Assembly (NCBI GenBank): GCA_023247035.1
Contig: JAHFHG010000010.1
Location: 1-50,600 of the forward strand
Length of the DNA: 50,600 nucleotides
Origin: Candidatus Omnitrophota bacterium
GTDB lineage: Bacteria; Omnitrophota; Omnitrophia; Omnitrophales; Aquincolibacteriaceae
Reading direction: 5' to 3'
The position numbers were made by a program, and so were the translations under genes. Below the pieces are notes generated by a model. That model worked only from the letters and a program-made list of their open reading frames with translations, did no database searches and had not been told where the DNA came from. Below are positions 1 to 6,220 of the stretch, piece after piece. Positions within the stretch are counted from its first letter, which is position 1; each line of letters opens with the position of its first letter.

Positions 1-205
1 ATCACCGTTGTTTACGGGCCTCATGCCATTGGAAAGTTTAATCCTGACGGAACCTCTCTAACCAAAACATCAAAACCTAAATCAATAAAACAACTTATCC
101 TCACAACCTAAAAGCGGACAATTCACGTGCTACAAATACCGGACATCTTGACGTGCTATCAACAGCTGAAATAAAGTAATGGGGTGCATGACCGTAGCTA
201 CGGAC

Positions 206-373
206 TCATGCAACGGGGTTAAGATTAGGCCGCAGGCGATTCTGACCGACGGCTCTTCCGAGCGATTTGCGATTTTTCCAGAATTCTGCGGCGCGTTGAT
301 CTTGACCCAAGTGAGCCGCCCGGCTTTGAAGAATGGCCTCAACCCGGCCTGGCTGCCAAAATTTCTCCGTCCC
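206..373 (-). pseudogene. C-terminal fragment of an interrupted transposase (ISKra4-like)
   Basis: The minus strand encodes a stretch reading GTEKFW, then VEAILQSRAAHLGQDQRAAEFW, which resembles the C-terminal end of DDE transposases of the ISKra4 type. It is the missing continuation of the fragment at 932-1437: that piece breaks off after VESLIQQFNQ and this one resumes at GTEKFW, the order I expect in intact relatives. The reading frame stops at 206-208. The two pieces are separated by the IS200-like element at about 374-931. The family name comes from motif memory, not a search; that the pieces belong together is strongly supported by the sequence. Confidence 0.7.
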
Positions 374-382
374 TGTAGATTC

Positions 383-400
383 CCCCGCGCATGCGCGGGG
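383..400. repeat. 18 bp perfect palindrome, right-end hairpin of the IS200-like element
   Basis: The sequence ccccgcgcatgcgcgggg is fully self-complementary. It recurs exactly at 883-900 in the same orientation, with related flanks (attc before, an act-aaa-like string after). It lies just inside the inferred right tip of the insertion and would be the structure recognised by the transposase. Confidence 0.8.
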
Positions 401-410
401 CACTAAAACC

Positions 411-842
411 TTAAAAGAATTCAAGCTTCGCTTGACCTGAATCCTGGCGTTGCTGCCATTTTACGTATTGGATGATTCTTCCCTCATCCACACCTACGGT
501 GGAAACAAAATATCCCGGTGACCATACGATATTCTCTGCCCAGTACACTTTCCCAAGCCACGCAAACTTTTCCCTCAGCTGGCTTGCGGTCTGACATTTT
601 AACTTCCCTACCACCTCGCTGACCGCATACTTCGGTGGAATGATCATCACCGTATGAATGTGATCAATCTGAATATTCTGCTCGACGATTTCGCATCCCG
701 GCATCCGCCTCAACAGCTTCGGGAAAACTTTGCTCAAGTATTCCGCAACCCCAGCATTCAGGATGCGGCGGCGATACTTCGGGATCCATACAATGTGGTA
801 CTCGGTCCGATAGACGCTGTGATTGGATACTCGGGTTTCCAT
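411..842 (-). CDS. tnpA: IS200/IS605-family transposase TnpA (Y1 HUH type)
   Basis: A 143-residue protein, the usual size for a TnpA that cuts and rejoins single-stranded DNA at hairpin ends. The N-terminus (SVYRTEYHIVWIPKYRRRIL) is characteristic of the family. The metal-binding HUH motif is seen as H-I-H in IDHIHTVMIIPPKY near residues 60-65, and the likely catalytic tyrosine lies in RIIQYVKWQQ near residue 126. The frame is intact from ATG to stop, so the enzyme may still be active. It sits between two identical hairpins and has no TnpB/IscB partner here, so it is an IS200-type single-gene element. A REP-associated relative (RAYT) is the main alternative. Confidence 0.9.
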   Translation of the reverse strand: METRVSNHSVYRTEYHIVWIPKYRRRILNAGVAEYLSKVFPKLLRRMPGCEIVEQNIQIDHIHTVMIIPPKYAVSEVVGKLKCQTASQLREKFAWLGKVYWAENIVWSPGYFVSTVGVDEGRIIQYVKWQQRQDSGQAKLEFF

Positions 843-882
843 TCACGCATTCTACCTCGCATCGCCTCCGCACGCCATTCAC

Positions 883-900
883 CCCCGCGCATGCGCGGGG
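883..900. repeat. 18 bp perfect palindrome, left-end hairpin of the IS200-like element
   Basis: Exact second copy of ccccgcgcatgcgcgggg, starting exactly 500 bp after the first. It lies upstream of the tnpA start on the minus strand. Read on that strand, the hairpin and its flank (gagttccccgcgc...) closely resemble a type I-E CRISPR repeat, but there is no array. Confidence 0.8.
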
Positions 901-931
901 AACTCAAAGCAGCGATTAGATACTGAAGATG

Positions 932-1437
932 CTGATTGAATTGCTGGATCAGCGATTCAACAGGCGCGCTTGAGACCGGCAGTCCCCACTGCCGGTGCTG
1001 CGGATCATTCATGCGCTTTGCATCATTCAACACATAATCCAGCGTCGAAGCGACAATCTTTCGAGGATCATCTTTGGCGGTTTTCTCCGTGGGGTTACCA
1101 ATCCTTTTGCTCTGTGTCTCCAGCACATCTTGATCAGACTTCCCACTTCTCCGCTCCACGCCCGCCGGACCAACTTCTTGTAAAACTCCCAGGCCTCTTT
1201 CCGCTCCTTGCCAAAGGCCGCCTGCGCGGCTCCGTATAAATGGGCCGCCAAATGCAGAAAATCCAAGATCCTGTGCCCATCCGGGAAAGTGTAAATCTCC
1301 AACCGGCTCAATCCAATTGCCGCCGTCTCTCAATAAAGCCTTCCGCGCCGCTTCCGGCTCCGGGTCCTTGTCATACTCGACGCCTGGATACGCCCCTACA
1401 AAAAGAAAATCAAACGCAAAAATTTGTGTGAATGGAT
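932..1437 (-). pseudogene. Central part of a frameshifted transposase (ISKra4-like), split by the IS200-like element
   Basis: Homology-like segments run through two minus-strand frames. One frame gives FAFDFLFVGAYPGVEYDKD and RDGGNWIEP. The reading then has to move near 1307 to another frame giving ILDFLHLAAHLYGAAQAAFG and EAWEFYKKLVRRAW. It moves back near 1130 to give KIVASTLDYVLNDAKRM and GLPVSSAPVESLIQQFNQ. These blocks match the order of an ISKra4-like transposase: an acid-rich core, a DFLH-type motif, then a GLP-S-S-VES motif. Two frameshifts and the insertion at 374-931 make it inactive. The N-terminal part is missing or unrecognisable. Confidence 0.7.
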
Positions 1438-1474
1438 AAGCTGGGGCGCGGCGACCTCGGCCTGATCTAAATAG

Positions 1475-1491
1475 GGCGGGACAATCCCGCC
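1475..1491. repeat. Short palindrome ggcggga-caa-tcccgcc
   Basis: A 7 bp perfect stem with a 3-base loop lies just beyond the rluD stop codon. Only a short T-run follows on the minus strand, so it is a poor intrinsic terminator and more like a dispersed REP-type hairpin. It could also be the worn end of the older transposon. Confidence 0.5.
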
Positions 1492-1528
1492 GCTCCACAA
1501 TCGCCGTCATTAAAAATACGAAGCAGCT

Positions 1529-2449
1529 TTATCCCTTCTCCTTCTCAAGCTGTTGAAGAAGCGTCTGCATATCCCCGGGCATCGGGCATTCAAAATATTT
1601 TTTCTCCCGGCTCACCGGATGAATGAATCCCAACGCAAACGCGTGAACTGCCTGCCGGGCAATCCACGGTGAAGAGACCCCATAAAAAGCATCTCCCAGC
1701 ACAGGATGCCCTAAATGGGCCATATGAACCCTGATTTGGTGAGTCCTTCCGGTCTGCGGACGGACCTCCAAAAGACTAGCCTTGGCAAACCTCTTGATCA
1801 CCCGGAAATAAGTCGTCGCGTCCTTGCCTCCGGAAGGCTTCACAATAACCTTTTTGCGATTTAAAAAAGAGCGCCCGACCGCCTCTTCACAGATCCCTTC
1901 CTCGTGCTGGACAACGCCTTTGACCGCGACACGGTAAACGCGTTCCATCGTCTGATTTTTAAACTGCCTGGCCAGAAAAGCGTGGGCCCGGTCACTTTTT
2001 GCGACAATGATAATCCCGGAGGTGTCTTTATCGAGCCGGTGAACAATCCCGGGCCGGATCACTCCCCCGATTCCGGAAAGTTTCCTGCAATAAAAAAGAA
2101 GGGCATTGACAAGCGTGTGGGAAGGGTTGCCGTGCGCGGGATGGACCACCATTCCCGGTGGTTTGTTGACCAGGATGACGGCCTCGTCCTCTGCGATAAT
2201 TTCTAAAGAAATATCCTCAGCCTCAAGATCGCCCGCGTCTTTTTCCGGCCATTCGACGCAAACCTTCTCCCCGGATTTCACGGGATAATGAGCCGAGACC
2301 GTCCGGCCTTCAATCCGGACACTCCCCTGCTCAATCATTTTCTTAAATTGAGAGCGGGAGACCTCCGCAAAAATTCCGGCCAGATAAAAATCCAGCCTTT
2401 TGCCTTCATCTTCGCCTGCAACCTGGACCTCCCGAATCGCCGTCATCAT
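1529..2449 (-). CDS. rluD: RluA/RluD-family 23S rRNA pseudouridine synthase
   Basis: Isomerises specific uridines to pseudouridine in large-subunit rRNA. An N-terminal S4 RNA-binding domain (about residues 1-75, with KRLDFYLAG and SRSQFKKMIEQGSVRIEG) precedes the synthase domain. The catalytic aspartate lies in HRLDKDTSG, and the family motif GRTHQIRVH follows near the C-terminus. The open frame extends further upstream, but the ATG at 2449 overlaps the lgt stop by four bases (ATGA), which indicates translational coupling and is the start chosen. It is the last gene of the dksA-lspA-lgt-rluD run. RluD (helix 69) is the most likely specificity, but RluA-family members are hard to tell apart. 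Confidence 0.9.
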   Translation of the reverse strand: MMTAIREVQVAGEDEGKRLDFYLAGIFAEVSRSQFKKMIEQGSVRIEGRTVSAHYPVKSGEKVCVEWPEKDAGDLEAEDISLEIIAEDEAVILVNKPPGMVVHPAHGNPSHTLVNALLFYCRKLSGIGGVIRPGIVHRLDKDTSGIIIVAKSDRAHAFLARQFKNQTMERVYRVAVKGVVQHEEGICEEAVGRSFLNRKKVIVKPSGGKDATTYFRVIKRFAKASLLEVRPQTGRTHQIRVHMAHLGHPVLGDAFYGVSSPWIARQAVHAFALGFIHPVSREKKYFECPMPGDMQTLLQQLEKEKG

Positions 2450-3198
2450 CGCGCAGAGCCGGGTGAATTGAATTTCAAATAACGGTAGGCGGCGAAGCCG
2501 AGAAGAAAAATCCCGATGCTGATCCACTGATTATAAGTGAGGAAGAAAACCGACGGATTATCCGCCCTCAAAAACTCAAGCATAAACCGCCCGGCCGGGT
2601 AAAGGCAAAAATAGTAGGCCAGGATTTGGCCGTCAAATTTTTTCCGCAGAGAACCCTTCGCGAGGAAAAAGAAAAGCGCAAAATCGAAAAAGGCCTCGTA
2701 AAGCTGCGCCGGATGAACGCTCTGAAAAGATCCCGGAAAACGCACGGCCCAAGGCAGATCGCAAGCCTTGCCGGAGCAGCAGCCGTTCAAGAAACAGCCG
2801 ATCCTTCCAAACCCCTGAGTCAAGGCCACGTAGGGAAGCAGAAAATCCAGGGACTTTATAAAAGAAATTTTTCTTATCCGGCAAAGTAGGTAGAGAGAGA
2901 AGAAGGAAGCGATCACGCCCCCGTAAAAGATCAATCCTCCCTCCCAAACCGCAAAAATTTTGAGCGGGTATCGGAGGTACGCGTCCCCATTTTGGGCGAT
3001 ATAGAGAATCCGGGCGCCCAGAAATCCTGCCAGCACCGCCACAAAAACCAAATCAAAACCGTCTTGGAGTGACGGCGGGAAGCCTGTTTTGCAGGTACGG
3101 CGCGAGATTCCGTAAAGAGAGGTGAAGATTCCCAGGACAACCATAACCCCAAAAGAATAAACGGCCAGCGGCCCGATGGAAAATAAGACAGGTCTCAT
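2446..3198 (-). CDS. lgt: Prolipoprotein diacylglyceryl transferase
   Basis: Inner-membrane enzyme that moves diacylglycerol from phosphatidylglycerol to the lipobox cysteine of prelipoproteins, the first step of lipoprotein maturation. At 250 residues it is near the normal length and has about seven hydrophobic segments. The Lgt signature is clear: GFGRIGCFLNGCCSG followed by VHPAQLYEA, and GRFMLEFLRAD near the end. The start overlaps the lspA stop by four bases, so lspA and lgt, consecutive enzymes of one pathway, are coupled. The stop overlaps the rluD start in the same way. Confidence 0.95.
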   Translation of the reverse strand: MRPVLFSIGPLAVYSFGVMVVLGIFTSLYGISRRTCKTGFPPSLQDGFDLVFVAVLAGFLGARILYIAQNGDAYLRYPLKIFAVWEGGLIFYGGVIASFFSLYLLCRIRKISFIKSLDFLLPYVALTQGFGRIGCFLNGCCSGKACDLPWAVRFPGSFQSVHPAQLYEAFFDFALFFFLAKGSLRKKFDGQILAYYFCLYPAGRFMLEFLRADNPSVFFLTYNQWISIGIFLLGFAAYRYLKFNSPGSAR

Positions 3199-3743
3199 GC
3201 CGCCTTCTTTTTAAAAAGCGCCGCGACGTAGAAGAATACGCCTATCGTGATCGCGGAATCGGCCAAATTAAAAACCGGCCAGATACGGAAATCCAGAAAA
3301 TCAATCACCGCCCCAAAACGGATCCGGTCGATCCAATTTCCAAGCGCTCCTCCCAAAATCAGAGCGAGCGCCCAATCCAGAGGCCTTTTGCTGGAATGAA
3401 CCCGCCGGCCCCCAAAAAACAAAAAGGCCAGGCTGATCGAGATTAAAATCAAAAGCAAATTTTGATGGCCGCGGAAAAACCCGAAGGCTATCCCTGCGTT
3501 GTAAACCAAGGTGAGATGCAAAATGCCGCGGACAAGGACAAAACTTTCGCGGGAGGGCAAAAAAGAAACCGCCCAAAATTTCGTAAGCTGATCAAAGATA
3601 AGGACGGCAAGGATAAGGAGATAAAAACCCGCTACGCGCGCCGTTTCTTTTTCTCCTCGAGTTCCTGGCACTTGATGCAGAGGCGGGCGTGCGGCATTGC
3701 CGTAAGCCTTTTTTGGGAAATCGGCTTTTTGCATTCCTCGCAA
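3195..3743 (-). CDS. lspA: Lipoprotein signal peptidase II
   Basis: Aspartyl protease of the inner membrane that removes the signal peptide from diacylglyceryl-prolipoproteins made by Lgt. Four hydrophobic segments are visible. The two catalytic aspartates sit in GNWIDRIRFGAVIDF and FNLADSAI. The open frame starts inside dksA; its first 25-40 residues are polar and poorly matched to the family, so the real start is uncertain. A GTG at 3671 would give a normal-length protein of about 158 residues that still overlaps dksA by about 40 bases. No in-frame ATG lies close to the first membrane segment. Expression is probably coupled to dksA. Confidence 0.93.
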   Translation of the reverse strand: MRGMQKADFPKKAYGNAARPPLHQVPGTRGEKETARVAGFYLLILAVLIFDQLTKFWAVSFLPSRESFVLVRGILHLTLVYNAGIAFGFFRGHQNLLLILISISLAFLFFGGRRVHSSKRPLDWALALILGGALGNWIDRIRFGAVIDFLDFRIWPVFNLADSAITIGVFFYVAALFKKKAA

Positions 3744-4024
3744 ATCCCGTAATTTCCTTCTTCAATTTTACGCAGCGCCTGATCGATCAGATTAAGGCTC
3801 TGCTGCTCGTTGGAAGCGAGCCCAAGTGTAAATTCCCTGTCAAAGTTGTCGGTCGCCATATCCGCCATATGGTAAGAATATCCGGAAAGGTCGCCGGAAG
3901 CGTCGCGCTGGCTGGTGTTCAGAGAATCGCCTTCCAAATGCTGGAGATCTCTGGCAAACTTCTGGCGGGCTTCCTGCAAAATTTTTTTAAACCGCTCTAA
4001 ATCCTTTTTAGTCAATGAATTCAT
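3632..4024 (-). CDS. DksA/TraR-family zinc-finger protein
   Basis: A 130-residue protein with an N-terminal helical region and a C-terminal four-cysteine zinc finger (GICEECKKPI, then LCIKCQ), the hallmark of the DksA/TraR family. The family acts in the RNA polymerase secondary channel. The coiled-coil tip here (DASGDLSGYSYHMADMATDN) carries acidic residues, but the exact DksA Asp-x-x-Asp-Ala arrangement is not obvious, so function as a ppGpp co-regulator is unproven. A strong promoter lies upstream (4054-4082) and an AGAGGT ribosome binding site precedes the ATG. It heads the lspA-lgt-rluD run, which it may co-regulate only by position. Confidence 0.85.
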   Translation of the reverse strand: MNSLTKKDLERFKKILQEARQKFARDLQHLEGDSLNTSQRDASGDLSGYSYHMADMATDNFDREFTLGLASNEQQSLNLIDQALRKIEEGNYGICEECKKPISQKRLTAMPHARLCIKCQELEEKKKRRA

Positions 4025-4053
4025 TCGCCGACCTCTTTAAAAATTGAGGCCTC

Positions 4054-4082
4054 ATTATACTGATCGATCTTAGAAGGCGCAA
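4054..4082 (-). promoter_or_regulatory. Sigma-70-type promoter for dksA-lspA-lgt-rluD
   Basis: On the minus strand TTGCGC (4077-4082) is followed after 17 bases by a perfect TATAAT (4054-4059), about 30 bases ahead of the dksA ATG with its own Shine-Dalgarno. It separates this operon from the regulator pair upstream. Confidence 0.7.
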
Positions 4083-4172
4083 CATTTTTCCAGAGGGCAG
4101 TTTTATTAGTTTTAATGCCGATTTAAGGCGTTTGGGAGGAATGATGACTATGAAAAGGCTGATGTCCGCGAC

Positions 4173-4538
4173 TTAGGTCAATTGAGCGATTTTTTCCTGA
4201 ACGTCTTTTTCAAGATACTCCAAGCTTAAAGGCTTAGTAATATAATTATCCGCCCCGAGACGCATCGCTTCTTCGATTTTCTCTCTCGTCTCTAAGGCCG
4301 TCACCATAATGACTTTGACTTTGGGATATTTTTCTTTAATCCACTTCAGGGCATTGATGCCGTCCATTCCGGGCATATGGATATCGAGCAAAACAAGCTG
4401 GGGTGTCAGCTCCTGGATATATTTAATGGCCGAGACGCCCGAGTTAGCCGTATAGACTTCAAAATTCCGCTCTTCGAAAAAGGCCTTTAGGAATTCGCAA
4501 ATTTCCTTCTCGTCATCCACGATAAGTAGTTTTTTCAT
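4173..4538 (-). CDS. Single-domain response regulator (CheY-like receiver)
   Basis: A 121-residue receiver domain with no output domain. The acidic pair Asp8-Asp9, the phospho-acceptor Asp52 (LVLLDIHMPGMDG), Thr80 and Lys102 (the K of TKP) are all present, so it should be phosphorylatable. A strong ribosome binding site (GAGGAGG) precedes the ATG. The gene lies 76 bases downstream of a soluble-sensing histidine kinase on the same strand and is its likely partner. With no DNA-binding domain, it must signal through protein contact or a further phosphorelay. Confidence 0.93.
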   Translation of the reverse strand: MKKLLIVDDEKEICEFLKAFFEERNFEVYTANSGVSAIKYIQELTPQLVLLDIHMPGMDGINALKWIKEKYPKVKVIMVTALETREKIEEAMRLGADNYITKPLSLEYLEKDVQEKIAQLT

Positions 4539-4614
4539 TGCTGCAGCCTCCTCTTGAGATATTTTCTCGACTTGCCTCTCCGCGCCGAACCGTTCATGAA
4601 AAATGAACTTCCCC

Positions 4615-6144
4615 CTAAGCGTTCGGGAAAAGGGAAAGCGTTTCGGCTTTCTGATCGGCCATTGGGGAGGACTCCAAATAAGGCCATTGAATAGTAAAAA
4701 GGCTCCCCTCCCCCGTCCGGCTTTCCACGCGGATAGATCCGGCGTAACGGTGAATAATCTGCTTCGTAACGAAAAGTCCTAACCCCACGGCTTCCGGCCG
4801 CGTCGTAAAGAAAGGATTAAAAAGTTTGTCGATATGTTCCGGAGGGATGCCGCGTCCCGTATCGGAAATCCTGACCTCTACAATTTGGTCTTTGATCCGG
4901 TCGCGGATCTCGCAGTGGATTTTTCCCTGCGAGCCGATGGATTGCACGGCGTTCAAGAGCAAGTTAAAAAAAACTTCGCGCATCTCCTGGACGTTCGCAT
5001 AAAGCGGCGGTATAGGGCGGGTGATCGCGCGCGAGATTCTGATCCCTTCCAGTGAAGTTTGATAAGAGACAAGGGAAATCGTATCTTCCAAAATCTGTTC
5101 CAACTGAAGCCTTTCCTTGGGCAAACCTGAACTCTGCGAAAACATAAGGAGTTTTCTCGTTATATCGGCCGCGCGTTTGGTCTGCTTCACTATCGTCTTT
5201 AAGACTTCCTCCACTTTTTTATCGATTTGATTGCGGTCCTTTTGTAAAAGAAGAACCTGCGCCTTGCCGGAGATGATCGTCAAAGGATTATGAATTTCAT
5301 GCGCCAGCCCGGTCGCAAGCTGCTCAATTGCCGTCAATTTCGTAGCCTGCAAGAGCTGGGATTGAATGTCCTGCAATTCTCCGTTGGCCGTCTTAAGCTC
5401 CGAGACGCTCAAGGCGTTACGCAAACTCTTTGCCGCCGAACGGGCAAATTCCCTGAAGACCTGGAAATCCGCTTCATCGAACAGGCCGTGAGCGCTAAAA
5501 GCCCCCAGGCCGACGGCGCCGAGCAACTCCTCTTTGACGAAAAGCGGGAAGATCCAGCTTGCCCGGAGGCAGTCGAAATCATGGGCCAGCGCGTTGGCCT
5601 CTTGCCACGAAAATGTCCGGATCGCCCGGTCGCGCACTAAAATAGGGCCGCCCGTTGAATGGATCAGTTTGATCAACAAAGAATCTTTCGAGAACCGTAC
5701 CCTGTAGCAGTCGGAGATATTCCAGCCGTAAGCCGAGGCAATCTCAAAATCCCCGCGGACGCGGTTAGGAATAAGAAGGGCCGCGGTTTTCAAATGAAAG
5801 ACTTCGCCGAACGTATTGACAATCAGGTTGGAGAGTTCTTGGAGATCCAAAACAAGGGCCAGCTCCTCGGCCAGTTCCATCAAAGTCATGTGAGCGAATG
5901 TTTTCTTTTTGAAAAGATAATTCTTAAAAAGCTGCGTGAAGGCGATATCCAGGGGTTTGTAGGCCGCAATGGAAATGACGCTCATTAAAAAAACGAAAAG
6001 GAGAGGGTGGGCCTGGCTTCGGGAAAAAAGATTTTTAAAAACAATTGAAAAAACGAAAAAACCTGCGGATCCGAAAAAAAAGAGGCTTGTTCCGACGCAC
6101 AACTTCTTAAGAAGCTTTTTTCTCTTCTTAAGGTACAGGCTCAT
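4615..6144 (-). CDS. Membrane-anchored GAF-domain sensor histidine kinase
   Basis: A 509-residue kinase. Two hydrophobic segments (about residues 17-37 and 47-63) anchor it in the inner membrane with almost no periplasmic loop. A GAF-like sensor region spans about residues 90-245, then comes a short coiled coil. The HisKA box contains the phospho-accepting His in GLAHEIHNPLTIISGKAQ. The ATPase domain shows the N box (VFFNLLLNAVQSI), the G1 box (DTGRGIPPEH) and the F/G2 region (FNPFFTTRPEAVGLGLFV). This resembles NtrB/AtoS-type kinases. It is followed by the receiver gene at 4173-4538, with which it likely forms a two-component system. The cue is unknown; the GAF domain and minimal periplasmic part suggest a cytoplasmic or membrane signal. 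Confidence 0.92.
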   Translation of the reverse strand: MSLYLKKRKKLLKKLCVGTSLFFFGSAGFFVFSIVFKNLFSRSQAHPLLFVFLMSVISIAAYKPLDIAFTQLFKNYLFKKKTFAHMTLMELAEELALVLDLQELSNLIVNTFGEVFHLKTAALLIPNRVRGDFEIASAYGWNISDCYRVRFSKDSLLIKLIHSTGGPILVRDRAIRTFSWQEANALAHDFDCLRASWIFPLFVKEELLGAVGLGAFSAHGLFDEADFQVFREFARSAAKSLRNALSVSELKTANGELQDIQSQLLQATKLTAIEQLATGLAHEIHNPLTIISGKAQVLLLQKDRNQIDKKVEEVLKTIVKQTKRAADITRKLLMFSQSSGLPKERLQLEQILEDTISLVSYQTSLEGIRISRAITRPIPPLYANVQEMREVFFNLLLNAVQSIGSQGKIHCEIRDRIKDQIVEVRISDTGRGIPPEHIDKLFNPFFTTRPEAVGLGLFVTKQIIHRYAGSIRVESRTGEGSLFTIQWPYLESSPMADQKAETLSLFPNA

Positions 6145-6220
6145 GAAATGTGAGCATAGGTTGTGTCAATTTTGGGTTAGATTTAAAACTTGAACCGACT
6201 CACCGTCCTGATTTAATCGT

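Larger units (their letters stand above)
374..931 (-). mobile_element. IS200/IS605-like insertion element with identical subterminal hairpins
   Basis: The element is about 558 bp. Its limits are inferred from where the host transposase reading frame is broken (last host codon at 932-934, first resumed host codon at 371-373). It holds one small Y1-type transposase gene. A perfect 18 bp palindrome, ccccgcgcatgcgcgggg, lies near both ends, at 383-400 and 883-900, in similar flanking sequence. One palindrome is about 9 nt from its tip and the other about 31 nt, the asymmetric layout typical of single-strand transposing IS200/IS605 elements. No terminal inverted repeats or target duplication are seen, as expected for this family. 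Exact tips remain uncertain by a few bases. Confidence 0.75.

Noticed and set aside
383-900. CRISPR array from the repeated palindrome
   Set aside because: Only two copies, 500 bp apart, with a transposase gene between them and no cas genes; the spacing and position fit transposon ends.
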